A stretch of DNA of 39,573 bases from an uncultured Oscillospiraceae bacterium (GTDB lineage Bacteria > Bacillota > Clostridia > Oscillospirales > Oscillospiraceae): contig CAAEUZ010000020.1 of assembly GCA_900759385.1 (NCBI GenBank), forward strand, positions 1 to 39,573. The letters are read 5' to 3'. Position numbers and translations under genes: made by a program. This document shows positions 24,864-32,102 of this stretch, piece by piece. Within the stretch, counting starts at the first letter, position 1; each line of letters starts with the position of its first letter. A model generated the notes under the pieces. The model was not told the origin of the DNA and did no database searches. It saw nothing but the letters and a program-made list of their open reading frames with translations.

Positions 24864-24893
24864 ATTTTAAACACCTAATCCGCAGCTTGTCAA
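24864..24893 (-). promoter_or_regulatory. Promoter of the transketolase-TRAP operon
   Basis: On the minus strand, TTGACA (24888-24893) and TAAAAT (24864-24869) with an 18-nt spacer. The leader is about 110 nt. Confidence 0.7.
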
Positions 24894-24930
24894 GATGGTA
24901 AAGTGCTCGTTAAATTTTTTTGTGCAACGT

Positions 24931-25656
24931 TCACCAATTATAAGAATCTTTCCAGTAATAATAACTAAATTCAATTACCTCATTTACGTCCACTCCGGGC
25001 TTGTTTTCGAGCGAATCGAGGGTGAGACGGTGCGTTTTGATAAGATATTCACGATCATTCTCCTCGCAGACCTTCTCGATGACCCTGTAACGGGACTCGG
25101 CGCTCACGTCGGCGACGAAGTCGTGCAGCATGATTGCGAAGGGGTTGTGCGTAGCGGCGGCAACGGCCTTGTGGAACTCCATGTCCTTGTTGTGTATGCG
25201 CTCGACGCTGTAGTCGTCGCGCCGGAGCTCGTACACGTATTCGTCGTTGAGCCGCTCCAGCTCCGCGCGATCCTCGTCGGAAAGGCCCTGGCTGCGAATG
25301 AGCTGGGTTATGCCGACATCGACGACCTGGCGGAATTCAAAAATGTACTTATGAGAGGCGCCGCGGCGCAGAATGGTTTGATAGAGCAGAGGGCTGAGCA
25401 TCTGGGGAGAGGAGCCGTCGCACACAAAGGTGCCCTCGGGACGGCGTATCTCCACGACGCCGTACGCAATAAGGGTCTTGATAGCCTCGCGCACCGTGTT
25501 GCGGCTCACCTGGAAGGTGTCTATCAGCTCCATTTCGGTGGGCAGCTTGTCCCCCGGCTTTAGCTCGCCGGAGATGATGGCGTCGGTTATACGGTTAATT
25601 ACAGTTTGTACCAGCGATTCACTCTTGATAGGAGTTGTAAGATGCTTCTCATTCAA
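24931..25656 (-). CDS. GntR family transcriptional regulator, FadR subfamily
   Basis: A 241-residue regulator. The N-terminal winged helix (about 15-80) has ITDAIISGELKPGDKLPTEM and the recognition segment VSRNTVREAIKTL, both diagnostic of GntR. The C-terminal all-helical FCD-type domain has DMEFHKAVAAATHNPF, including the Asp and His that bind metal in FCD proteins. FCD regulators usually sense small organic or sugar acids. It lies directly upstream of the transketolase-TRAP operon on the same strand. A palindrome (24829-24855) sits over that operon's start, so it probably represses it in the absence of substrate. Confidence 0.92.
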   Translation of the reverse strand: MNEKHLTTPIKSESLVQTVINRITDAIISGELKPGDKLPTEMELIDTFQVSRNTVREAIKTLIAYGVVEIRRPEGTFVCDGSSPQMLSPLLYQTILRRGASHKYIFEFRQVVDVGITQLIRSQGLSDEDRAELERLNDEYVYELRRDDYSVERIHNKDMEFHKAVAAATHNPFAIMLHDFVADVSAESRYRVIEKVCEENDREYLIKTHRLTLDSLENKPGVDVNEVIEFSYYYWKDSYNW

Positions 25657-25771
25657 AGATTATTCCACCCTAAATACCGTTTGCTGGACGCAAATGAACG
25701 CACCGAACATCTAATTGACTATTTTTTAACAACATCCCATACGTACATCAGCACATCCATAATCAGGGCCA

Positions 25772-25800
25772 ATTATAAACCATTATCCGCCGGCGGGCAA
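25772..25800 (-). promoter_or_regulatory. Promoter of the GntR regulator gene
   Basis: On the minus strand TTGCCC (25795-25800), a 17-nt spacer and a perfect TATAAT (25772-25777), with a leader of about 110 nt. Within the leader, AACATCC (25731-25737) and CACATCC (25752-25758) on the plus strand resemble one arm of the 24829-24855 palindrome, so autoregulation is possible. Confidence 0.6.
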
Positions 25801-25871
25801 GGGCCAATTTGCTCCTGCTTGCGGCGAAGGGCTTCGGGGCGGATTTTTTTGCTCTGCTGCGGCTTACGGCG

Positions 25872-25900
25872 TTGAAAAACAGGGTGCCCGGTGCTATACT
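25872..25900 (+). promoter_or_regulatory. Promoter of the second transketolase pair
   Basis: TTGAAA (25872-25877), a 17-nt spacer and TATACT (25895-25900), about 45 nt upstream of the translation start. The divergent GntR promoter ends 71 bp away. Confidence 0.72.
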
Positions 25901-25952
25901 GTGGATATGGTAAATTCCGCTATTGAATACCACAGCATTAGGAGGAGGAAAC

Positions 25953-26789
25953 ATGACTACGAAAGAGCTGGAGCTCAGGGCCGCGCGCGGCCGACTGCTG
26001 GCGCTGGAGATGGTGTACCGCGCCGCCAGCGGGCACATCGGCGGCTCCCTTAGCGCCATGGATGCGCTGACGGAGCTGTATTTTGAGGAGCTGCGCGTTG
26101 ACCCTGCAAACCCGCAGGACCCTGAGCGGGACCGCTTTGTCATGAGCAAGGGCCACTGCACCCCGGCGCTCTACGCCGTGCTGGCCCTGCGCGGATATTT
26201 CCCGCAGAAACAGCTGGAGCTGTTCCGCAGCATTGACGGGCATATGTCCGGCCATCCTGACATGGTGAACGTGCCGGGCGTGGACATGTCCACCGGTTCG
26301 CTCGGCCAGGGCCTGGCCTGCGCGGGCGGCATGGCGCTGGCCGGTAAGATTGACGGCAAGGGCTACCGCGTATACGCCCTGATGGGCGACGGCGAGATCG
26401 AGGAGGGCGAGATCTGGGAGGCCGCGATGGCAGCCGCCAAGTACAGGCTCGACAACCTCTGCGGCCTCGTGGACGTGAACGGCCTGCAGATAGACGGGGC
26501 CACCGCCGACGTCATGCCCAGCGAGCCGCTGGACGCCAAGTTCGCCGCCTTCGGCTGGCACGTAATAAAGGCCGACGGGCACGACTTCGACAGCCTGCGC
26601 GCCGCGCTCAAGCAGGCGCGGGAGACGCAGGGACAGCCCAGCGTGATCCTGATGAAGACCACCAAGGGCAAGGGAGTGTCCTACATGGAGAACAACGCCG
26701 GCTGGCACGGCAAGGCGCCTAACGCCGAGCAGTACGAGGCCGGGCGGGCCGAGCTGGAAGCGGCCCTGGCAGAACTGGAGGTGGAATGA
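25953..26789 (+). CDS. Transketolase, N-terminal subunit (second copy)
   Basis: A 278-residue thiamine-diphosphate-binding half of a split transketolase, paralogous to the gene at 23911-24744. Motifs are SGHIGG (Ile where the other copy has Pro), SKGH, SGHPDM, MGDGEIEEG, VDVNGLQIDG and GWHG. An excellent AGGAGGAGG site precedes ATG 25953; an open stretch 10 codons upstream is ignored. It lies divergent from the regulator gene, with its partner one base downstream. Whether it is the housekeeping enzyme or a second specialised one is not decided by sequence. Confidence 0.92.
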   Translation: MTTKELELRAARGRLLALEMVYRAASGHIGGSLSAMDALTELYFEELRVDPANPQDPERDRFVMSKGHCTPALYAVLALRGYFPQKQLELFRSIDGHMSGHPDMVNVPGVDMSTGSLGQGLACAGGMALAGKIDGKGYRVYALMGDGEIEEGEIWEAAMAAAKYRLDNLCGLVDVNGLQIDGATADVMPSEPLDAKFAAFGWHVIKADGHDFDSLRAALKQARETQGQPSVILMKTTKGKGVSYMENNAGWHGKAPNAEQYEAGRAELEAALAELEVE

Positions 26790-26790
26790 G

Positions 26791-27738
26791 ATGGAGAAAA
26801 TAGCCACACGCGGGGCCTACGGCGAAGAGCTCGCCAGGCTTGCCGCCGATTACCCCGAGCTGGTGGTGCTGGACGCCGACCTCTCCAGCGCCACGATGAC
26901 CAAGACCTTCGCCGCTCAGTATCCGGAGCGCTTTTTCGACATGGGCATCGCCGAGGCAGATATGATGGGCTTCGCCGCCGGCCTCGCCGCCTGCGGCAAG
27001 AAGCCGTTTGCCAACTCCTTCGCCATGTTCACAGCCGGGCGGGCCTGGGAGCAGGTGCGCAATTCCATCGCCTACCCGCACCTGAACGTCAAGTGCGTCG
27101 GCTCTCACGGCGGCCTGTCCGTGGGCGAGGACGGCGCCACCCACCAGTGCATAGAAGACCTCGCCCTCATGAGCGCCATCCCCGGCATGATGGTGGTCAA
27201 CCCCTGCGACGGCCCCGAGATGCGCCTGGCCGTGCGCGCGCTGCTCGAGTACGACGGGCCCGCCTACCTGCGCCTGGGCCGCATGGCCGTGGAGAGCGTG
27301 ACGGACGAGACTCCGGGCTATGAGTTCGCCCTCGGCAAAGCCGCCATGCTGCGCGACGGCAGCGACGTGACCATCGCCGCCACCGGGCTCATGGTGCAGC
27401 GGGCCGTGGCCGCGGCGGACATGCTGGCCGGGCAGGGCGTGAGCGCCCGCGTGCTCGATGTTCACACCATAAAGCCCCTGGACACGGAGGCCATCATCGC
27501 CGCAGCGCGCGATACCGGCTGCATAGTCACCAGCGAGGAGCACAGCGTTATCGGCGGGCTGGGCAGTGCCGTCGCCTCCGTCTGCGCGGAGAACTGCCCC
27601 GTGCCGGTGCTGCGCCACGGTGTCAACGACGAGTTCGGCCGCAGCGGCAAAGCGGAGCTGGTGCTCAGGGCCTACGGCCTCACCGCAGAGGTCATAGCCG
27701 AGAAGGCCATGAAAGCAGTAGCGCTGAAGAATAAGTAA
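26791..27738 (+). CDS. Transketolase, C-terminal subunit (second copy)
   Basis: A 315-residue partner of the preceding gene. It has the catalytic GIAEA Glu, SHGGLSVGEDGATHQCIED with the active-site His, and HTIKPLD and EEHSVIGGLGSAV in the C-terminal domain. The junction with the N-subunit is TGAGATG, the same as in the other pair, consistent with duplication of a two-gene unit. I see no clear terminator after it. A palindromic A/T repeat (27797-27822) and the glycerol promoter follow. Confidence 0.92.
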   Translation: MEKIATRGAYGEELARLAADYPELVVLDADLSSATMTKTFAAQYPERFFDMGIAEADMMGFAAGLAACGKKPFANSFAMFTAGRAWEQVRNSIAYPHLNVKCVGSHGGLSVGEDGATHQCIEDLALMSAIPGMMVVNPCDGPEMRLAVRALLEYDGPAYLRLGRMAVESVTDETPGYEFALGKAAMLRDGSDVTIAATGLMVQRAVAAADMLAGQGVSARVLDVHTIKPLDTEAIIAAARDTGCIVTSEEHSVIGGLGSAVASVCAENCPVPVLRHGVNDEFGRSGKAELVLRAYGLTAEVIAEKAMKAVALKNK

Positions 27739-27796
27739 TTAGTCGTTAATTTATCCACAAACACAACAATACTCTCCGCTTTGATTTGTCTATATT

Positions 27797-27822
27797 GACG
27801 AAATTTCGGCGCAAATTTTGTC
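27797..27822. repeat. A/T-rich inverted repeat upstream of the glp promoter
   Basis: Ten-base arms (27797-27806 and 27813-27822, one G-U) around 6 nt, ending 11 bp before the -35 element of the glycerol promoter. No U-run follows, so it may be an operator rather than a terminator. The 27739-28024 interval otherwise holds the promoter and leader terminator listed separately. Confidence 0.35.
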
Positions 27823-27833
27823 AGGAACGTGTA

Positions 27834-27863
27834 TTGCAAAGGTCAGTTTTTGTGCGCTAAAAT
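27834..27863 (+). promoter_or_regulatory. Promoter of the glpP-glpK region
   Basis: TTGCAA (27834-27839), an 18-nt spacer and TAAAAT (27858-27863). The predicted start is near 27870, about 30 nt before the leader terminator. Confidence 0.6.
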
Positions 27864-27901
27864 ATATACAACAAAGCTGATACGAGCACAGGAGAGAAAG
27901 A

Positions 27902-27946
27902 GGTGCGAAATCGCGGTTTTGATCCGCTGTTTCGCACCATTTTTTA
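27902..27946 (+). terminator. Leader terminator upstream of glpP (probable GlpP-controlled attenuator)
   Basis: Arms 27902-27916 and 27924-27938 form 9 bp plus 4 bp around a 2x2 internal loop. ATTTTTTATT follows immediately. It lies between the promoter and glpP. In B. subtilis GlpP with glycerol-3-phosphate prevents termination in glp leaders, so autoregulation through this hairpin is a reasonable inference. Confidence 0.75.
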
Positions 27947-28024
27947 TTGTCTGTTTGCAGACAATGTGCCGGGCGGATTACAGACGGAAAACTGAAGAAA
28001 CTACAGGGAGAGGAGGCGAGGGCC

Positions 28025-28600
28025 ATGGACGGAAGACTTGATTTCTTTGAGGACGAGCCGATAATTGCGGCGGTAAAGAGCGAGGAGCAGCTGAACAGGG
28101 CCATCGCCTCGGACTGCAACGTGATATTTTTCCTCTTCGGCAACATCTGCAACATCCCTTCGCTCGTACAGCGCGTCACCGATGCCGGGAAGCACGCGCT
28201 GGTGCATGTCGATCTGATCAACGGCCTGGCGGCCAAGGAGATCGCGGCCGACTTCATCAGGAGCTATACCGGCGCGGACGGGATAATCAGCACAAAGCCG
28301 CAGCTGCTGCGCCATGCGCGCGAGGTGGGCCTGATAACGGTGCTGAGGGTGTTTATCCTGGACAGCATGGCCCTGGACAACATCGACAAGCTCCGCACGG
28401 CCTGCAATCCGGACCTCATCGAGCTTGTGCCGGGCATTGTGCCCAAGGTGATCCGGCTGGTGAAGTCGCTCTACCGCACGCCGCTCATCGCCGGCGGGCT
28501 CATCCGCGACAAGGAGGACACCATGAGCGCGCTGAGCGCCGGGGCGCTGTGCATCTCGACCAGCTGCGAGGCTGCGTGGAAGGAAATGGGGGTGAGCTGA
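28025..28600 (+). CDS. glpP: Glycerol-3-phosphate-responsive antiterminator
   Basis: A 191-residue TIM-barrel-like RNA-binding regulator of glycerol genes. Motifs include DGRLDFFEDEPIIAAVKSEE, HVDLINGLAAKE, GADGIISTKPQLLRHA and PDLIELVPGIVPKVI, with a C-terminal TPLIAGGLIRDKED phosphate-binding-like loop. This matches the GlpP family throughout. I take ATG 28025 after a purine-rich GGAGAGGAGG stretch; an upstream open extension reads through the leader. glpK follows after 46 nt. A promoter and terminator upstream suggest GlpP controls its own transcript. Confidence 0.92.
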   Translation: MDGRLDFFEDEPIIAAVKSEEQLNRAIASDCNVIFFLFGNICNIPSLVQRVTDAGKHALVHVDLINGLAAKEIAADFIRSYTGADGIISTKPQLLRHAREVGLITVLRVFILDSMALDNIDKLRTACNPDLIELVPGIVPKVIRLVKSLYRTPLIAGGLIRDKEDTMSALSAGALCISTSCEAAWKEMGVS

Positions 28601-28646
28601 GCCGCCGGGGGGCGGAATCCAAGACTTAAGGAAAGGAAGTGGAAGC

Positions 28647-30137
28647 GTGAAGTATATAATGGCCCTGGACCAGGGGACGACCAGCTCAAGGTGCATACTG
28701 TTTGACCACAGTGGGCGCATATGCTCTGTGGCGCAGAAGGAGTTCACGCAGTATTATCCCCAGCCAGGCTGGGTGGAGCACGACGCGCAGGAGATCTGGG
28801 ACACCACGCTGGAGGTCGCGCGCATAGCCATGCTCAAGATCAAGGCCAACGCCGCGCAGATAGCGGGCATAGGCATCACAAACCAGCGTGAAACTACCAT
28901 AGTCTGGGACAAAAATACCGGCGAACCGGTCTATAACGCCATAGTCTGGCAGTGCAGGCGCACCAGTGAGATGGTGGACGCCCTGATTGAGAACGGCCAC
29001 GGCGAGATGATCCGCGCCAAGACCGGCCTGGTGCCGGACGCCTATTTCTCTGGCACAAAGCTGCGCTGGATACTCGACTGCGTGCCCGGGGTGCGCGAGC
29101 GCGCGGAGGCGGGCGAGCTGCTCTTCGGCACGGTCGATACCTGGCTCATCTGGAAGCTCACGGGAGGTGCGGCGCACGTCACGGACTACACGAACGCCTC
29201 GCGCACGATGCTCTTTGACATCCACCGGCTGTGCTGGGACGAGGAGCTGCTGCAGCTGCTGAATATACCACGCTGCATGCTGCCGGAGGTGCGTCCCTCC
29301 AGCCAGGTCTACGGCTGGACGCAGTTTGAGCTGCTCGGCGGCGAGGTCCCCGTTGCGGGCGCGGCCGGAGACCAGCAGAGCGCGCTTTTCGGCCAGTGCT
29401 GCTTCGAACCCGGCGACGTCAAGAACACCTACGGCACGGGCTGCTTCCTGCTGATGAATACCGGTTCGGATCCGGTTATGAGCAAAAACGGGCTCATCAC
29501 CACCATAGCCGCCACACTCCCCGGTCAGGTGCAGTACGCGCTGGAAGGCAGCGTGTTCACCGCCGGCGCGGCTATACAGTGGCTGCGGGATGAGCTGGGG
29601 GTTATATCCAGCGCAGCAGAGTCGCTGGAGTACGCCCGGAGTGTGCCGGATACGGCGGGCGTGTACGTTGTGCCTGCATTTACCGGCCTCGGCGCGCCGT
29701 ATTGGAACCAGTACGCGCGCGGCATGATAACCGGCGTGACGCGCGGGTTTTCCCGGGCCCACCTGGTGCGGGCCACGCTTGAGAGCATCGCCTACCAGAC
29801 CAGCGATATCTGCAAGGCGATGGAAAACGACGCCGGAGTTCCGCTCACCAGGCTGAAGGTGGACGGAGGCGCCTCTGCCAACGATTTCCTCATGCGGTTC
29901 CAGAGCGACATGCTCGGCAGCGAGGTCGTGAGGCCGAAGTGCATCGAGACCACAGCCATGGGCGCGGCATATCTGGCGGGACTGGCAGTTAAGTTCTGGG
30001 AGAGCCTGGACGACGTGCGCGCCAGCTGGGAGACCGAGACGGTTTTCAGACCTGAGATGGATGAAACCCACCGTGACGGCCTGCTGAAAGGATGGCAGAA
30101 AGCCGTAAAAACCGCCCTGATGTGGACGGAGGATTGA
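28647..30137 (+). CDS. glpK: Glycerol kinase
   Basis: Phosphorylates glycerol to sn-glycerol-3-phosphate. A 496-residue FGGY-family kinase of standard length starting at GTG 28647 (AAAGGAAG upstream). MALDQGTTSSR is the ATP loop, GITNQRETT and the EHDAQEIW segment contact glycerol, and TYGTGCFLLMNTG and the C-terminal KVDGGASANDFLMRFQSD are typical. In most Firmicutes a His near 230 (Y-H-F-F-G context) is phosphorylated by HPr; here the matching stretch is QFELLGG with Glu228, so that activation site seems absent. No glycerol facilitator gene is adjacent. Confidence 0.96.
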   Translation: MKYIMALDQGTTSSRCILFDHSGRICSVAQKEFTQYYPQPGWVEHDAQEIWDTTLEVARIAMLKIKANAAQIAGIGITNQRETTIVWDKNTGEPVYNAIVWQCRRTSEMVDALIENGHGEMIRAKTGLVPDAYFSGTKLRWILDCVPGVRERAEAGELLFGTVDTWLIWKLTGGAAHVTDYTNASRTMLFDIHRLCWDEELLQLLNIPRCMLPEVRPSSQVYGWTQFELLGGEVPVAGAAGDQQSALFGQCCFEPGDVKNTYGTGCFLLMNTGSDPVMSKNGLITTIAATLPGQVQYALEGSVFTAGAAIQWLRDELGVISSAAESLEYARSVPDTAGVYVVPAFTGLGAPYWNQYARGMITGVTRGFSRAHLVRATLESIAYQTSDICKAMENDAGVPLTRLKVDGGASANDFLMRFQSDMLGSEVVRPKCIETTAMGAAYLAGLAVKFWESLDDVRASWETETVFRPEMDETHRDGLLKGWQKAVKTALMWTED

Positions 30138-30160
30138 AGGAGTAAACAAGGAGGGGAAGT

Positions 30161-31978
30161 ATGGAAAAGACGAAAAAAAGATGCAAAATCTGGTTGTGCA
30201 TTGCTATAGCACTCATGCTGCTGAGCGGAATTGTGGTCAGCGTTGTGCAGACAGATGGCGGCAATGTTGAGATTACCGAACTGACGTTCGAGACTGATGC
30301 CGGTTATACAATGTCAGCGTACCTGCTTGTGCCCGATACCGCGACGGAGGAAAACCCGGCCCCAGCAGTGGTTACAAGCCACGGTTACCTGAATAATAAA
30401 GAAATGACCGATGCCAACTACGTGGAATTGGCCCGACGCGGTTTTGTAGTTCTGGCGATTGACCAGCCTAACCACGGCGACAGCGAAGTTACGGCTGATT
30501 TTAACACTATGGCTCCGGATGGAGTGTATCAGGGAGTTCTGGCAGTCAGCAGGCTTCCCTATGTTGACACTTCCCGCATAGGCATTACCGGTCACTCAAT
30601 GGGCGGCTGGTCGTGCAACGCAGCTGTCAGAGCTGATAACGAGAACGAAACGCAGCTGATTTCTGCTGTTCTTATACATTGCAACGATCCTACATATACA
30701 GATGAAGACGGAAACTACGTAAATATTTACGGCAGCCGTGATGTAGGCGTTATAGCCGCAGTTTATGATGAGTTTTTCCACACCTCTACGGATGAAAACG
30801 GCAATGCGCTGGCCTCCCCCTACTTTATGGAGACCGCTAATGCCCAGTCGTTCCTCTACTTCGGCAATGACCCCACCGGGCTCGAGCCGCGTGAGGCCTA
30901 TACATACTACACCGAAGAGATCGACGGCGAAGAGGCGGTCCATGTTATTTACCGTCCCGAGGTAATACATCCGTGGAGCCACTTCTCGGCCAGATCTGAG
31001 GCTTGTGTCGTTGAGTTTTTCGATACCGCCCTGGGAGCCCCCAATCCGATTGATCCCAGCAGCCAGACGTGGCAGTGGAAAGAGGCGTTTAACTTTGTCG
31101 GGCTAATAGGTTTTGCCATATTCATTGTCTGCTTTGGCATTCTGCTTCTCTTTACGCCGGCGTTTGCAAGCCTGCGCGCTAAGGAAATTGTTGTCCCGAT
31201 GAAAGTGACGGACGGCAAGGGGAAGGCATGGTTCTGGATTACGATGGCTGCTTGTGCCATACTGGCCATGCCGATATACGTACCGATATTGGAAGGCAGC
31301 TTCTCCTATCAGGTGGATCAATTTGAATCTGTTGGTCTTGGCGTGTGGTCTACGTGCTGCGGACTCTTTGCCATCATCTGCATGATCCTTTACTACTTCT
31401 GCTATGGCAAGAAGAATGGATTCAACCTCAGGGAACGCGGTGTTACCATGCCGCTCAAACAGTTTGGCAAGTCCCTGCTGCTTGCGCTCATAGTTGTGGT
31501 TACCGCGTATGCCTGTGTGTTCTTCGTTGATTACTTCTTCACTTCTGACTTCCGCATCTGGACTCTGGGTATCAAGGCATTTGAAGTCCCGATACTGAAG
31601 TATCTGCCCTATGGCGTGCTCTTTATCGCCTACTATGTGGGTACGTCCGTATCTGTGAACAGCTTCAACTACAATACCATCGGCAAGCGCAGCTGGGTTA
31701 ACACCCTGATAGTAGCGGTGTTCGCAGTTCTGCCCGCCGTAGTGCTGCTGCTCATACAGTACGTCACTTACTTCACCACAAACGACCTTGTCTGGATGGG
31801 AACCAGGACTGGTATTCCTGTTCTGTGGCTGTTCCCGCTACTGCTGGTTCTGCCTGCTACGGTGGTTATCGACAGGATGTATTACAGGGTCAGCAATAAT
31901 CCGTACATCCCCGGATTCATTAATGCGGCCATCGTTACGCTGTTCGTAATAACCAACACTTGCACGGTTATGAGGTAA
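30161..31978 (+). CDS. Membrane-embedded alpha/beta hydrolase with C-terminal multi-pass domain
   Basis: A 605-residue fusion. An N-terminal signal-anchor helix (about 11-30) precedes an alpha/beta hydrolase domain (about 35-300). That domain has a SHGYLNNKEM oxyanion region, nucleophile Ser146 in GHSMGG, and His270 or His274 (HPWSH) as candidate catalytic His. About eight membrane helices fill 312-603. With the first helix as anchor, the hydrolase domain should face outside. The hydrolase part resembles dienelactone-hydrolase or acyl-peptidase-like enzymes; I do not recognise the membrane domain. It follows glpK by 23 nt with an AAGGAGG site, so it is probably co-transcribed. Its base composition is visibly lower in GC than its neighbours, suggesting later acquisition. 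A glycerol-ester substrate would fit the context but is speculation. Confidence 0.75.
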   Translation: MEKTKKRCKIWLCIAIALMLLSGIVVSVVQTDGGNVEITELTFETDAGYTMSAYLLVPDTATEENPAPAVVTSHGYLNNKEMTDANYVELARRGFVVLAIDQPNHGDSEVTADFNTMAPDGVYQGVLAVSRLPYVDTSRIGITGHSMGGWSCNAAVRADNENETQLISAVLIHCNDPTYTDEDGNYVNIYGSRDVGVIAAVYDEFFHTSTDENGNALASPYFMETANAQSFLYFGNDPTGLEPREAYTYYTEEIDGEEAVHVIYRPEVIHPWSHFSARSEACVVEFFDTALGAPNPIDPSSQTWQWKEAFNFVGLIGFAIFIVCFGILLLFTPAFASLRAKEIVVPMKVTDGKGKAWFWITMAACAILAMPIYVPILEGSFSYQVDQFESVGLGVWSTCCGLFAIICMILYYFCYGKKNGFNLRERGVTMPLKQFGKSLLLALIVVVTAYACVFFVDYFFTSDFRIWTLGIKAFEVPILKYLPYGVLFIAYYVGTSVSVNSFNYNTIGKRSWVNTLIVAVFAVLPAVVLLLIQYVTYFTTNDLVWMGTRTGIPVLWLFPLLLVLPATVVIDRMYYRVSNNPYIPGFINAAIVTLFVITNTCTVMR

Positions 31979-32051
31979 TTTCTACGGAAAACAAACACAA
32001 CCCTTGCAAAAAACCGAATACTATGGTAACTTTGTGATTGGTTGAGAGTTA

Positions 32052-32083
32052 CGCCCGGCGGCGAAGAACCGCCGGGCGCTTTT
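32052..32083 (+). terminator. Terminator hairpin between the membrane hydrolase and the G1P dehydrogenase
   Basis: A perfect 10-bp GC stem (32052-32061 with 32069-32078) with loop CGAAGAA is followed by CTTTTATTT. It ends 20 nt before the next ATG, so the downstream genes need read-through or a promoter upstream of it. TTGCAA (32004-32009) with TGGTAACTT 17 nt later is a weak candidate, which would make this hairpin a leader attenuator. Confidence 0.75.
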
Positions 32084-32102
32084 ATTTGAAGGGAGACACA
32101 CT

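Noticed and set aside
24920..24937. A second palindrome (TTG...AACGTT...CAA) at the 3' end of the GntR gene as an operator
   Set aside because: It is interrupted by mismatches, lies upstream of the -35 element inside the end of the coding region, and shares little with the main palindrome. Too weak to call.
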